A stretch of DNA of 64,000 nt from Azospirillum fermentarium (GCF_025961205.1 NZ_JAOQNH010000003.1:702501-766500); one strand, 5' to 3'; numbered from the stretch's first letter, positions 16,719 to 26,228 are shown. Made by a program: numbers and translations. The notes: generated by a model not told the origin, from the letters alone.

Positions 16719-18686
16719 TCACGGCCCGGCATCGGGATTCCGGTCGAGATTATAGCGTTTCATCTTTTGGTAGAGCGTGCTCTTGGCAATGCCCAGCGAT
16801 TCCGCGGTGCGGGTCAGGTTCCCGCCGTGCCGGCTGATTGCCGTGATGATGCTCTGGCGTTCGTTTTCCTCCAGCGTCGGAACCGTCCCGGCCCGTGGAG
16901 CCGGGACGGCCGGCGCGAAGGCGGCGGGTGCCCCGCCGATTTCGGCCGGCAGATCGTCGGGGGCGATGACCTCCCCCTCGCTCAACAGCAGCATGCCTTC
17001 GACGACGTTCCGCAGTTCACGGACGTTGCCCGGCCATGCGTGCCCGCACAGGGTCGCGATGACGGATGGTTCGACCCTCTTCGCCGGAACGCCGTAGCGC
17101 TCGGCGGCCTTTTCGATGAAATGCTGCACGAGCAGCGGAATATCCTCCGCCCGTTCGCGCAGCGACGGCAGGTTGAGCACCGTGACCGACAGGCGGTAGA
17201 ACAGGTCCATCCGAAAGCGCCCCTTCGCCACCTCGTCCCGCAGGTCGCGGTTGGTGGCGGCGACGAGCCGGACCTTGATCTTCCGGGGCTTGTTCTCGCC
17301 GAGCCGGTAAACCTCGCTGTCCTCCAGGACGCGCAGGAAATGGGCCTGCAGGTCGATCGGCATTTCACCGATTTCGTCGAGGAACAGGGTGCCGCCGTCC
17401 GCCGCTTCGAATTTGCCCAGCATGCCGCCGCGGCGTGCGCCGGTGAAGGCACCGTCCACGTACCCGAACAGCTCGCTTGCCAGCAGTTCGCGCGTCATGC
17501 CGCCGCAGTTGAGAGGGACGAAGGGGCGGCCCTGGCCGGCGCCGGATTCGTGGAGCGCGCGGGCGAACACCTCCTTGCCCGCGCCCGTGGGGCCGAGCAG
17601 GAGGACGGGAACATGGACCCGTGCCAGTTGGCGGGCCTTGGCCTTGGCCTTCAGGATGGCCGGGCCGGACCCGATGATCCGGCCGAAGACGTCGCCGTCA
17701 TCCGCCTCGGCCCGCCGGCGCTCGGCCCTTTGCGGCACGGGCCGGGCCGGCAGGACCAGCACGGTGCCGAGAAGCTCGTCGTTGTCCAGAATCGGTTCGG
17801 CACGCCCGTCGCCGGTGTCGAACAGGTTCGCCGCCGTGTCGAAGGCAATGCCCTTGGCATTCAGGGCTTCGCACGCGGCTTCGTTGGCGCGCACGAGGCG
17901 GCGGCGGCGGTCGAAGATCATGATGCCGTCGTTCAGCCAGCGGCTGGCCCGGTCGAGCGTCAGGTCGAGCAGACGCGACCGCTTCTCGATCTCGATCTTG
18001 GCAAGCCGGCCTTCGATCCGGGCGGCCCCGGCACAGACCAGCGCCAGGCAATGGCTGTTGTGGGCTCCGCTCAGGCCCGAGATGTCGAGCACCCCCAGAA
18101 TCCGTTCGTCGTAAGGGTCGCGCACGACCATGGCGGAACACGTCCAGTGCTTGATGCCTTCGCAGAAATGCTCCGCCGACAGGATTTGCACCGGCTGCCC
18201 CGTGGCCAGGGCCGTGCCGATGGCGTTGGTGCCGCTGACCCGCTCGTCCCAATGCGCGCCGAGCATCAGATGGATGTCCTGTCCGTTATCGAGCGTCGCC
18301 GGGTCGCCTTCCATGCCGATGATGACCCCCGCCGGGTCGGTCAGCACCATGGCGGTACCGGACTGGCTGAGAAATTCCGTGGCCTGCTTCATCACCGGAC
18401 GGGCGGCGTTGACCAGCTCCTGGTGAAGCTGCTGGATTTCCGCGACCCCGTCGGCGGAAACCGACAGCGGTGCATGCCGGGTTGCCGGGTCCACACCCTG
18501 GACCAGGCAACGCCGCCACGAATCTTCGACCAGCCGCCTTATGCTGTCCGTCGGAACTTCGCCAAAGGAAAGAAAACGCTCCCATGCCGCCAGAAGAGAG
18601 GTTTCCTTCCTCCCGGCCCCGGACTCCGGGGCTTTGTCGTAAATTACCACCACCCCCTCCCATGCCGATGCTTTTTTGCGCAGCAA
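16719..18686 (-). CDS. acxR: AcoR/AcxR-type sigma-54 activator of the acetone carboxylase region
   Basis: Sigma-54 enhancer-binding protein of up to 655 residues. The N-terminal part fits AcoR (WERFLSFGEVPTDSIRRLVEDSWRRCLVQGVDP). A GAF-like ligand domain spans about 75-215 (GTALATGQPVQILSAEHFCEG), followed by a PAS-like segment about 230-320. The AAA+ domain carries Walker A GPTGAGKE, GAFTGA and LFLDEIGEMP. The C-terminal Fis HTH is RTAESLGIAKSTLYQKMKRY. It lies downstream of acxABC on the same strand, so it is the likely activator of the promoter at 28459-28473. The start is uncertain: TTG 18686 is the longest, and several GTG codons near 18653 are alternatives. Confidence 0.78.
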   Translation of the reverse strand: MLRKKASAWEGVVVIYDKAPESGAGRKETSLLAAWERFLSFGEVPTDSIRRLVEDSWRRCLVQGVDPATRHAPLSVSADGVAEIQQLHQELVNAARPVMKQATEFLSQSGTAMVLTDPAGVIIGMEGDPATLDNGQDIHLMLGAHWDERVSGTNAIGTALATGQPVQILSAEHFCEGIKHWTCSAMVVRDPYDERILGVLDISGLSGAHNSHCLALVCAGAARIEGRLAKIEIEKRSRLLDLTLDRASRWLNDGIMIFDRRRRLVRANEAACEALNAKGIAFDTAANLFDTGDGRAEPILDNDELLGTVLVLPARPVPQRAERRRAEADDGDVFGRIIGSGPAILKAKAKARQLARVHVPVLLLGPTGAGKEVFARALHESGAGQGRPFVPLNCGGMTRELLASELFGYVDGAFTGARRGGMLGKFEAADGGTLFLDEIGEMPIDLQAHFLRVLEDSEVYRLGENKPRKIKVRLVAATNRDLRDEVAKGRFRMDLFYRLSVTVLNLPSLRERAEDIPLLVQHFIEKAAERYGVPAKRVEPSVIATLCGHAWPGNVRELRNVVEGMLLLSEGEVIAPDDLPAEIGGAPAAFAPAVPAPRAGTVPTLEENERQSIITAISRHGGNLTRTAESLGIAKSTLYQKMKRYNLDRNPDAGP

Positions 18687-19060
18687 GGCACTTATTTATT
18701 ATAGTTATTATTGCATGCCACAAATCCCCGGGCAAGCATGAAGGTTTTGGCGGTAAGTTTTTATTGGCGCTCTCTTGCCGATACTGAAAACACCACGGCA
18801 CGGCGAAAGCGCCGCCACCCCTTCACGCAGGTGACGGCCGGGACGGGAGTGGCAGCAAATTCCGCGCCATCGCCGGACAACGGATGATGAGAGCGGAAAT
18901 CGGCCCGTTTCCCCCTGCCATGGCGGGCGGCGGGCGGAAGCCGGCGTTCGATTTTCGAACGCACCGTACGGATTTCAAACGGACGCGGGGCCGGAATACC
19001 GGTCCCTGCCCTTGTTCATGCCCATGCCCTTGTTCATGCCCATGTCCATGCCCAAGGGCT
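18687..19060. other. 374-base intergenic region with an 18-bp tandem duplication
   Basis: No convincing gene. The first ~100 bases (to about 18790) are AT-rich with TTATTTATTATAG-like sequence and probably hold the promoter of the regulator on the minus strand. TGCCCTTGTTCATGCCCA is repeated twice in exact tandem at 19007-19024 and 19025-19042, just beyond the acyl-CoA ligase stop. A short minus-strand ORF here reads as Gly-His-rich repeats and looks like a by-product of the duplication. Confidence 0.6.
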
Positions 19061-20617
19061 TCATCCATCCCGCCGAAGACCGCCGCCGCCGGCGATGCGC
19101 TGCCGCAGGTCGGTCTTCAGCACCTTGCCGGTGCTGTTCTTGGGCAGGCCGTCGAGGAAAAGATAGACACGGGGCCGCTTGAACCGCGCGATGTGGTCCA
19201 GGCACACCGCATCGAGATCCGCCGGGCCGATGGCATTCCCCTCCCGCGGGACGACGCAGGCCACGACCTCCTCCCCCCAATCCGGGTGCGGCTGGCCGAT
19301 CACCGACACCTCCCGCACCGCGGGATGGCGCAGGAGCACCTCCTCCACCTCGCGCGGGTAGACGTTCGAACCGCCGCTGATGATGACGTCCTTGCTGCGA
19401 TCGAGCAGCGTGAGGAAACCATCCCCATCGAACGCGCCGATATCGCCGGTGTGCAGCCAGCCGTCCCGAAGCGTCCTGGCCGTGGCGCCGGGGTCTTGCC
19501 AGTACCCCATCATCACCACGTCGCCGCGCACCACCACCTCGCCGGTGTGTCCGGGGCCGAGGACCGCGCCGGCCTCGTCCACGACACGGACCTCGACGCC
19601 GGAGCGCGCGCAGCCGACGCTGCCCAGCCGTTCTTCGTAGCGGGGATGCCCGGTATCGGCGTGGCAGGCCGTGGAAAGCCCGGTGATGGTCATCGGTGCC
19701 TCCCCCTGGCCGTAGATCTGGGCGAGGTGCGGCCCCACGAGAGCCAGCGCCCGCTCCAGATCGGCGCGGTACATGGGGGCGCCGCCATAAATGATGGTCT
19801 TCAGGTTGCCCAGCGGCGCAGCGGCGAAGGCCGGGGATGCGGTCAGACGGTTGAGCATGGTGGGGGCGGCGAACAGGCTGAGGCCGCTGTGATGACCGAG
19901 CAGGCCGGCGATTTCGGCGGGATCGAAGCCGCCGCTTTCCGGCACGACGGTGTTGGCGGCCATCGCCACATGCACCAGCCCGTAGAGGCCCGAGCCATGG
20001 GATTGCGGGGCGGCGTGCAGCATCGCATCGCCCGGCGCCACCCGGCCGATGTCGGCCAGATAGGCATCGATCATTGCGCGCAGGTTGCGGTGGCTGAGCG
20101 TGGCGCCCTTGGGGCGTCCGGTGGTCCCGCTGGTGTAGAACAGCCAGGCCGGATCGGTGGCGGCCACCGGAGCGGGCGGCTCTCCGGGAACGTCGGCATC
20201 GCGGATCCGCCGGTACTCGGGGCTATCCACATCGATGATGCCGCCGGCTGCCGCCACATCCGCGGCACCGGCGGCCACGCTGTCGGCCAGATCGGCGGTG
20301 ACGAAGCAAAGCCGGGCGCCGGAGTGGCCGAGAATGAACGCGATCTCCCGCCCATGCAGCTTGGGGTTGATGGGAACCGCGGTCATGCCGGCGTGCCACA
20401 CGGCGAACAACACCTCCCAGAACGCCGGGCAATTGGTCATGGCAAGGCCGACGCGGGCCCCCGGCGGCAGACGGCGGCCGGCACGCAGGTGGTGGGACAG
20501 GGCGCGGACGCGGGCCGCAAGCGTGGCGTGGGTGGCATGGAGCCGTGTGCCGAGCGTCAGCGCGGGGCGTCCGGGATAGACGCGGGCGTTGTGCTCGACA
20601 AGATGGGCCAGAGTCAT
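19061..20617 (-). CDS. AMP-forming acyl-CoA synthetase/ligase
   Basis: ANL-superfamily ligase of 518 residues that activates a carboxylic acid with ATP and CoA. P-loop-like motif LFYTSGTTGRPKGATLSHRN; adenylate-binding IYGQGEAPMT; TGEVVVRGDVVMMGYW; hinge WLHTGDIGAFDGDGFLTLLDRSKDVIISGGSNVYP; C-terminal catalytic lysine in LPKNSTGKVLKTDLR. ATG 20617 follows AAGGAGG. It is the last enzyme gene of the acetone operon. Acetoacetate is a plausible substrate because acetone carboxylase makes it, but the sequence is closer to generic medium-chain/aromatic acyl-CoA ligases, so this remains inference. Confidence 0.85.
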   Translation of the reverse strand: MTLAHLVEHNARVYPGRPALTLGTRLHATHATLAARVRALSHHLRAGRRLPPGARVGLAMTNCPAFWEVLFAVWHAGMTAVPINPKLHGREIAFILGHSGARLCFVTADLADSVAAGAADVAAAGGIIDVDSPEYRRIRDADVPGEPPAPVAATDPAWLFYTSGTTGRPKGATLSHRNLRAMIDAYLADIGRVAPGDAMLHAAPQSHGSGLYGLVHVAMAANTVVPESGGFDPAEIAGLLGHHSGLSLFAAPTMLNRLTASPAFAAAPLGNLKTIIYGGAPMYRADLERALALVGPHLAQIYGQGEAPMTITGLSTACHADTGHPRYEERLGSVGCARSGVEVRVVDEAGAVLGPGHTGEVVVRGDVVMMGYWQDPGATARTLRDGWLHTGDIGAFDGDGFLTLLDRSKDVIISGGSNVYPREVEEVLLRHPAVREVSVIGQPHPDWGEEVVACVVPREGNAIGPADLDAVCLDHIARFKRPRVYLFLDGLPKNSTGKVLKTDLRQRIAGGGGLRRDG

Positions 20618-20749
20618 GGCGCCCTCCTTCCGTGCAGGAACGGGGACAAAACCGCCGGGCGCGGGGGGCACCCGGCGGCAAGTTCGGAAAGGCATCCGGC
20701 GAGGGGGCGGGGTGCCTTTCCGCGGACAGGGTTCACGCGCGTGCCGGTA

Positions 20750-21427
20750 TCAGAGGGGCGGGGTGAACGACCCCCGGCGTCCGCCGGCCAGCGCGATGTC
20801 GAACGGCGCCCCGGTTTTCGCCGCGATCTCGTCGATGGCGACGCCGGGGGCGCATTCGGTCAGGCGCAGCCCGCCGCCCCGCTTGTCCACCGCGAACACC
20901 GCCAGATCGGTGATGATCAGATCGACGGCGGCGACCCCGGTCAGCGGCAGGGAACACCATTCGACGATCTTGTGCTCGCCGTCGCGGGCGGTGTGCTCCA
21001 TCACCACCACGACCTTGCGCACGCCGGCCACCAGATCCATGGCGCCGCCCATGCCCTTGACCATCTTGCCCGGCACCATCCAGTTCGCCAGATCGCCCTT
21101 GGCACTCACTTGCAGGGCGCCCAGGATGGACAGGTCGATGTGGCCGCCGCGGATCATGGCGAAACTGTCCGCCGACGAGAAATAGCTGGTCTTGGCCAGT
21201 TCGGTGATGGTCTGCTTGCCGGCGTTGATGAGGTCGGCATCCTCTTCGCCGGCAAACGGGAACGGCCCCATGCCGAGCATGCCGTTCTCGCTTTGCAGCG
21301 TCACCTCCATGCCGGCGGGGATGTAATTCGCCACCAGCGTCGGAATGCCGATGCCGAGGTTGACGTAGAAGCCGTCGTGCAGCTCGCGGGCGGCACGTTC
21401 GGCCATCTGTTCACGGGTCCAGGCCAT
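20750..21427 (-). CDS. scoB: 3-oxoacid CoA-transferase, subunit B
   Basis: Beta subunit (225 residues) of succinyl-CoA:3-ketoacid CoA-transferase, which moves CoA from succinyl-CoA to acetoacetate. It starts MAWTREQMAERAARELHDGFYVNLGIGIPTLVANYIP and has the catalytic-glutamate motif SENGMLGMGP, GGHIDLSILGALQVS and GKMVKGMGGAMDLV. It is 15 bases after subunit A and followed by the acyl-CoA ligase. In this operon it would convert acetone-derived acetoacetate to acetoacetyl-CoA for thiolysis. Confidence 0.93.
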   Translation of the reverse strand: MAWTREQMAERAARELHDGFYVNLGIGIPTLVANYIPAGMEVTLQSENGMLGMGPFPFAGEEDADLINAGKQTITELAKTSYFSSADSFAMIRGGHIDLSILGALQVSAKGDLANWMVPGKMVKGMGGAMDLVAGVRKVVVVMEHTARDGEHKIVEWCSLPLTGVAAVDLIITDLAVFAVDKRGGGLRLTECAPGVAIDEIAAKTGAPFDIALAGGRRGSFTPPL

Positions 21428-21442
21428 GTGTGCTCCTCCTGC

Positions 21443-22144
21443 TTACGCCCGCGCCCGGACGGTGCGCTGCTCGATGCGTTTCTCGTAGACGGGCCCTTGA
21501 AGGATGCGCTGCACATAGATGCCGGGCGTGTGGATCTGATCCGGGTCGATGGTGCCGCTGGGGACGAGGTGCTCGACTTCCGCCACCGTCACCCGCCCGG
21601 CGGTGGCCATGACGGGGTTGAAGTTGCGGCTGGTCTTGCGGAAGACCAGATTGCCCTCGGCATCGCCCTTCCAGGCCTTGACGATCGCCAGATCGGCGAC
21701 GAGACCCCGTTCCATGATGTAGGTGTCGCCGCCGAAGTCCCGCTGCTCCTTGCCCTCGGCCACCGGCGTGCCGACGCCGGTGCGGGTGAAGAAGGCGGGA
21801 ATGCCGGCCCCCCCGGCCCGGATGCGTTCGGCCAGCGTGCCCTGGGGGTTGAATTCCAGCTCCAGGGCACCGCTCAGGAACTGTTGAGCGAACAGCTTGT
21901 TCTCGCCGACATAGGACGAGACCATCTTGCGGATCTGCCGGGTTTCCAGCAGCGTCCCCAGACCGAAGCCGTCGATGCCGGCGTTGTTGGAGATGACGGT
22001 GAGGTCGCGCACGCCGCTGTCCTTGAGGGCTGCGATCAGGTTCTCGGGAATGCCGCACAGGCCGAAGCCGCCGGCCATGATGGTCATTCCGTCGAACAGC
22101 AGTCCGTCAAGGGCGCCGCGGGCATCGCCGTAGATCTTGCCCAT
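21443..22144 (-). CDS. scoA: 3-oxoacid CoA-transferase, subunit A
   Basis: Alpha subunit (233 residues) of the same CoA-transferase. Family motifs: GMTIMAGGFGLCGIPENLI near the N-terminus (the CoA-transferase glycine motif), VISNNAGIDGFGLGTLL, LEFNPQGTLAERIRAGGAGIPAFFTRTGVGT and ADLAIVKAWKGDAEGNLVFRKTSRNFNP. It pairs with subunit B 15 bases downstream and follows the secondary alcohol dehydrogenase by 57 bases. It acts in the cytoplasm on acetoacetate. Confidence 0.93.
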   Translation of the reverse strand: MGKIYGDARGALDGLLFDGMTIMAGGFGLCGIPENLIAALKDSGVRDLTVISNNAGIDGFGLGTLLETRQIRKMVSSYVGENKLFAQQFLSGALELEFNPQGTLAERIRAGGAGIPAFFTRTGVGTPVAEGKEQRDFGGDTYIMERGLVADLAIVKAWKGDAEGNLVFRKTSRNFNPVMATAGRVTVAEVEHLVPSGTIDPDQIHTPGIYVQRILQGPVYEKRIEQRTVRARA

Positions 22145-22201
22145 GACTGTTCCTTGTCTTCTTTGAAAATTGGGTCGTTCGTGGCACCGGGCAGCCGCCC
22201 T

Positions 22202-23239
22202 TCATGCCTCGATCACGACCTTGAGCGCCCTGTGATCGGCCGCCCGGGCAAAGGTGTCGTAGGCGTCCAGAATGGATGCCAGGGTGAAGCGGTGGGTGAT
22301 CAGGTGCTGCGGCGCCAGCTTCCCCGCCCGGATCGTCCGCAGCAGCATCGGCGTGGACACGGTATCGACCAGCCGGGTGGTGATGGTGATGTTGTGGGCC
22401 CACAGCCGCTCCAGGTGCAGGTCCACCTTGGCACCATGCACGCCGACGTTGGCGATGGTGCCGCCGGCGGCCACGATGTCCTCGCACAGGGCGAATGTGG
22501 CGGGTATCCCCACCGCCTCGATCACCACATCGGCGCCGCGCCCGCCGGTGAGCGACAGGACCGCCTCCACCGCCGAGCCCGCGCCGCTGTTCACCGTGCC
22601 GGTGGCGCCGAACCGGCGGGCCACATCCAGACGGTTGTCGTCGAGATCGATCATGATGACCGCGGACGGGGAATAGAACTGGGCGGTCAGCAGCGCGGCC
22701 AACCCCACCGGGCCGGCGCCGACGATGGCGACCGTCTTGCCCGGCTCCACCTTGCCGTTGAGGACGCCGCATTCGAAGCCGGTGGGCAGGATGTCGCTCA
22801 GCATCACCAGCGCCTCCTCGTCCATCCCGGCGGGGATGGGGTGGAGGCTGGTGTCGGCGTGGGGAATGCGCACATACTCCGCCTGCGTGCCGTCGATCCG
22901 GTGGCCGAGGATCCAGCCGCCGTCCACACAGTGCGAATACATGCCCATGCGGCAGAACTCGCACTTGCCGCAGGCGGTGATGCAGGAGATCAGCACGTGA
23001 TCGCCCGGCTTGAAGGCGGTGACGCCGCTTCCGGCCTCCTCCACCACGCCGACCCCTTCGTGCCCGAGGATGGTGCCGGGCTGGCAGTCCGGAACGTCGC
23101 CCTTCAGAATGTGCAGGTCGGTGCCGCAAATGGTGGTCCTGGTGACGCGGACGATGGCGTCGGTCGGGCCGGCGAGCCGGGGACGGGGACGGTCCTCCAC
23201 CACCTTGCGCCCCGGCCCTTGATAGACGAGTGCTTTCAT
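22202..23239 (-). CDS. Zinc-dependent secondary alcohol dehydrogenase (isopropanol dehydrogenase-like)
   Basis: Medium-chain zinc dehydrogenase of 345 residues. Catalytic zinc ligands appear in TICGTDLHILKGD and GHEGVGVV. A structural-zinc cysteine cluster ACGKCEFCRMGMYSHC is present at about 89-104. The Rossmann motif is VAIVGAGPVGLAALL. Its place between acxC and the CoA-transferase genes suggests that it oxidises isopropanol to acetone, or another secondary alcohol feeding the pathway. A long GC hairpin (23281-23318) lies between acxC and this gene. The cofactor (NAD or NADP) cannot be fixed from sequence alone. Confidence 0.87.
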   Translation of the reverse strand: MKALVYQGPGRKVVEDRPRPRLAGPTDAIVRVTRTTICGTDLHILKGDVPDCQPGTILGHEGVGVVEEAGSGVTAFKPGDHVLISCITACGKCEFCRMGMYSHCVDGGWILGHRIDGTQAEYVRIPHADTSLHPIPAGMDEEALVMLSDILPTGFECGVLNGKVEPGKTVAIVGAGPVGLAALLTAQFYSPSAVIMIDLDDNRLDVARRFGATGTVNSGAGSAVEAVLSLTGGRGADVVIEAVGIPATFALCEDIVAAGGTIANVGVHGAKVDLHLERLWAHNITITTRLVDTVSTPMLLRTIRAGKLAPQHLITHRFTLASILDAYDTFARAADHRALKVVIEA

Positions 23240-23280
23240 TGGGAATCTCCGGTTTTTTTCCGTCGCCGCGCACGCGCGTT

Positions 23281-23318
23281 CCCCGGCCCGCCCCCCCGTG
23301 GGTGGGGGGGGGCCGGGG
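23281..23318 (-). terminator. Strong GC hairpin between acxC and the alcohol dehydrogenase gene
   Basis: CCCCGGCC (23281-23288) pairs with GGCCGGGG (23311-23318). Inside, a run of seven C (23291-23297) faces a run of G (23304-23310), with a loop of about six bases. No U-tract follows. In the 109-base gap it could protect the upstream acxABC mRNA or attenuate the downstream genes, giving more carboxylase than accessory enzymes. Confidence 0.5.
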
Positions 23319-23348
23319 CGCGCCGGGATCGGGGGGCCGATCCGCGGG

Positions 23349-23852
23349 TTACGCGGCGCGTTCGGGAACCGGAAGATTCATCCAGTCACGGTAGAACGCC
23401 TCGATGTCGGGCTCGAAGTCGTGGACCACCGGGTACCACGGGGTCGGTGCCTCCACGTCGTGCATGGTGCCGCAGGTCGGGCAGTAGTATTCACGGTACA
23501 CCTGCCACTGGGTGTCCGGGGCCATCAGCTTGGGATAGACCTCGGTCATCGCCTCTTCGGTGTCACGGACATAGAGGGCGGCGTGCAGTTTCCAGTTTTC
23601 CCGGTAATCGCAGAATTCGTGGCCGCAGTCGCACTTGGTGACCCACTGCTTGGTGTCGGCCTTCTGCACGATGTGCAGGTGCGGGCCGAGGGGCAGCACG
23701 ATGGCTTCCGTGAAACCCACCTTGGCCTGCAGCGCCGCGATGTACTGCTGAAAGCGGCTGTTGTCCTTGGGCATGGACAGCATGCGGAACGTGGTTTCCC
23801 AATCCAGCTTGCCGTCGATCAGGTGGGAGATCTGTTCGTTGGTGTAAGACAT
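23349..23852 (-). CDS. acxC: Acetone carboxylase, gamma subunit
   Basis: Small subunit (167 residues) of the hetero-hexameric acetone carboxylase. It begins MSYTNEQISHLIDGKLDWETTFRMLSMPKD. It contains two cysteine pairs fitting a zinc ribbon: WVTKCDCGHEFCDYRENWK and YYCPTCGTMHDVEAP. This matches the family's gamma subunit in length and layout. It follows acxB by 28 bases and closes the carboxylase gene set. Confidence 0.93.
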   Translation of the reverse strand: MSYTNEQISHLIDGKLDWETTFRMLSMPKDNSRFQQYIAALQAKVGFTEAIVLPLGPHLHIVQKADTKQWVTKCDCGHEFCDYRENWKLHAALYVRDTEEAMTEVYPKLMAPDTQWQVYREYYCPTCGTMHDVEAPTPWYPVVHDFEPDIEAFYRDWMNLPVPERAA

Positions 23853-23880
23853 GGTTCTCTCCTTGGGGCAGGCGGCTGGA

Positions 23881-26217
23881 TCACTCTTCGACCTGGACGA
23901 CGGTCCTGACGTCGGGCAGCAGCGACAGGTCCATGCGGTGCTTGGCGCCGTAGGTGGGGACGTCCAGCTCCTCCTCCCGCAGTTCCCAGCCCGCCGGGAG
24001 ATTCCAGAATTCCTTGAATTCCTTGGTGAATTTCTCGGAAAGGGCGAAGCTGGTGGCGAACATGTGGCGCACCTGCACCGAGGCGTGCTTGTCGATGATG
24101 CGCTGGCGTTCCTCCTTCATCCATTCGCGGGTCGGCAGGGCGCGGGCCAGACGCTCCTTGCGGATCTCCGCCCGGCGGGCACGGGTCGCGGCCTCGTCCA
24201 CCGTGAACACGCCGTGGGTGTCCTGGGTGAAGACGGCGCCATAGACCTTGCGGGCATAGTCCGGCAGCAGGAACTTCTGGTTCAGATCCGCCTCGATGGC
24301 CTTGGGCTCGCGGTCGATGGGGTCGCCGAAGCCGGGGCCGCCGCGCAGATAGTTCAGATACAGATCGTGGTTGTCGTAGCAGTCCTCGGTGGTGATGCAC
24401 TGCTTGTCGCGCTTCACCACGGCGGTGGCGTCGATGTGCTTTTCGTAGTCGGGGTGGGTGGGGTCGAGATCACCGCCGGTGGGCAGCGTGTCGCCGCTGG
24501 CGATGCGGTCGGCCAACCCGGTCTTGTGGGCTTCGAAACGGTAGCCGGTGGCCGACGGGTACCCGCCCATCATGCCCCAGTCGCTGTTCATGAAGCCGTT
24601 GCCCATGAAGAACATGGTCCAGTCCTGGGCGTTCCACACCATGCGCAGCGTCTCGAAACCGCAGCCGCCGCGGTACTTGCCGTAGCCGCCGGAGTTGGCC
24701 TTGACGTTGCGCCCCAGGTACAGCAGAGGCTCGGCCATCTCCCAGATTTCGATGTCGCCCATGTCGCCTTCGGGGTTCCAGATGGCGGCGGCGTGGTTCA
24801 GCCCGTCCTTGATGGCGCTGGCCCCCGTCCCGCACGAGGACGCCTCGAAGCTGTTGACCGCGTGGATCTCGCCGTCCTGGTTGATGCCGCCCCCCTGCAG
24901 CCAGTTGGAGGTGTTGGCGTTGCCGGCGTTCACCTCTTCCAGATAGCCGCGGCTGAAATAGGCTTGCCCCAGCCCGCGCCACAGGGCGGCCCAGCCGGAC
25001 ACCAGGAAGTGCCAGGCATAGGCGTGGCCGGTGCGCCGGTCGTCGGGGTTGCACCATGTGCCCTTGGGCAGGCGGAAGTCGGTGGCGAAATAGGCGCCGT
25101 CGTTGATGCGCTGGGTCGGCACCAGGGTCTGGCACATCATCACCCAGATGCCCGAGGTGAAGGCCACCTGATGGGCGTTGAAGGTGTGCCAGCCCCAGCG
25201 GCTCGCCCCCTCGAAGTCCAGCTTCCAGCTTCCGTCCTTGCGGATGGTCATCTCGCAGGGGGAATGCATGATGGAGTCGAGCTTGGCGAAGGCCGACGAC
25301 ACCTGAACGTCGGGATGCTTGTAGGGGACATCGACGAACGACACCTTGCGGTACTTGCCCGGCAGGGTCATGGCCTTGATGCGGCTCATCAGACCGCGGC
25401 GGCCCTCCTCGATGACCTCGAAGGCGAATTTCTCGTACGCCTCGATGCCGTCGGCGCGGATGACCTCCTCCACCAGATCGCGGATCATGTGGCAGCCGGC
25501 GATGCGGGTGCGCTCGTCGAGGATCCAGTACTTGGGCGTGCGCACCGAGCGCTGGGATTCATGCAGCCAGTCGCGCAGCGGCGTGTCGTTCACCCCGGTC
25601 TTGCGGCAGGTGATCATGTAGCCGTCGCCGAAGCGCTGCACCTGCCCGGTGGACATGGACCCCGGCGTCACGGCGCCGGTGTCGATGACGTGGGTCACGC
25701 CGCCGACCCACCCGATCAGCCGGCCTTCCCAGAAGATGGGCACGATGGTGGCGATGTCGCACGGGTGGACGTTGCCGATGGCGCAGTCGTTGGTGGTGAA
25801 CATGTCGCCGGGGTTGATGCCGGGATTGGTCTCCCAATCGTTCTCGATCATGTATTTGATCGCGGCCCCCATGGTGCCCACGTGGATGATGATCCCGGTG
25901 GACGTCAGAACGCAGTCGCCCGCCGCGTTGTAGAGGGTGAAGCACAGCTCGCCCTCCTGCTCGACGATGGGGCTGGCGGCGATCTTCTTGGCGGTTTCGC
26001 GGGCGTGGACCAGACCGCCGCGCAGCTTTGAGAACAACTTTTCATAGCCGATTGGGTCGCTGTCGCGCAGCTCCAGCGTGTCCAGGCCGTTGTAATGGCC
26101 GGTGTCCTGGGTGCGCTTGATGATGCCGTCGCGGAACTGCTTCAGCGTCTGGCCGTTGCCCAGCAGGTCGGGAGAGCCGGAGCCGCCCAGGGTGCCCTTG
26201 GTGTTGACATAGTTCAT
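23881..26217 (-). CDS. acxB: Acetone carboxylase, alpha subunit (HyuB-like)
   Basis: Large subunit of about 778 residues, hydantoinase B/oxoprolinase-like. With the other subunits it carboxylates acetone to acetoacetate in an ATP-dependent reaction. ATG 26217 gives MNYVNTKGTLGGSGSPDLLGNGQ, the family start; the open frame continues 58 codons upstream but that part overlaps acxA and is not homologous. Recognisable are GDMFTTNDCAIGNVHPCDIATIVPIFWEGRLIGWVGG, ASSCGTGASAIKDG and RGGPGFGDPIDREP. It lies 11 bases after acxA. Metal (Mn) binding by this subunit is known for characterised enzymes. Confidence 0.95.
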   Translation of the reverse strand: MNYVNTKGTLGGSGSPDLLGNGQTLKQFRDGIIKRTQDTGHYNGLDTLELRDSDPIGYEKLFSKLRGGLVHARETAKKIAASPIVEQEGELCFTLYNAAGDCVLTSTGIIIHVGTMGAAIKYMIENDWETNPGINPGDMFTTNDCAIGNVHPCDIATIVPIFWEGRLIGWVGGVTHVIDTGAVTPGSMSTGQVQRFGDGYMITCRKTGVNDTPLRDWLHESQRSVRTPKYWILDERTRIAGCHMIRDLVEEVIRADGIEAYEKFAFEVIEEGRRGLMSRIKAMTLPGKYRKVSFVDVPYKHPDVQVSSAFAKLDSIMHSPCEMTIRKDGSWKLDFEGASRWGWHTFNAHQVAFTSGIWVMMCQTLVPTQRINDGAYFATDFRLPKGTWCNPDDRRTGHAYAWHFLVSGWAALWRGLGQAYFSRGYLEEVNAGNANTSNWLQGGGINQDGEIHAVNSFEASSCGTGASAIKDGLNHAAAIWNPEGDMGDIEIWEMAEPLLYLGRNVKANSGGYGKYRGGCGFETLRMVWNAQDWTMFFMGNGFMNSDWGMMGGYPSATGYRFEAHKTGLADRIASGDTLPTGGDLDPTHPDYEKHIDATAVVKRDKQCITTEDCYDNHDLYLNYLRGGPGFGDPIDREPKAIEADLNQKFLLPDYARKVYGAVFTQDTHGVFTVDEAATRARRAEIRKERLARALPTREWMKEERQRIIDKHASVQVRHMFATSFALSEKFTKEFKEFWNLPAGWELREEELDVPTYGAKHRMDLSLLPDVRTVVQVEE

Positions 26218-26228
26218 GGCCGGTCTCC

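Noticed and set aside
18823..19068. Small Gly-His-rich ORF (GHGHEQGHGHEQ) as a metal-binding peptide gene
   Set aside because: It arises from an 18-bp tandem duplication, overlaps the ligase end and has no ribosome-binding site or conserved context.
18884..23641. Plus-strand open frame of 1585 codons across the acetone operon
   Set aside because: It is antisense to five clearly homologous genes, has no recognisable domain and shows the low-complexity composition typical of shadow frames in GC-rich DNA.
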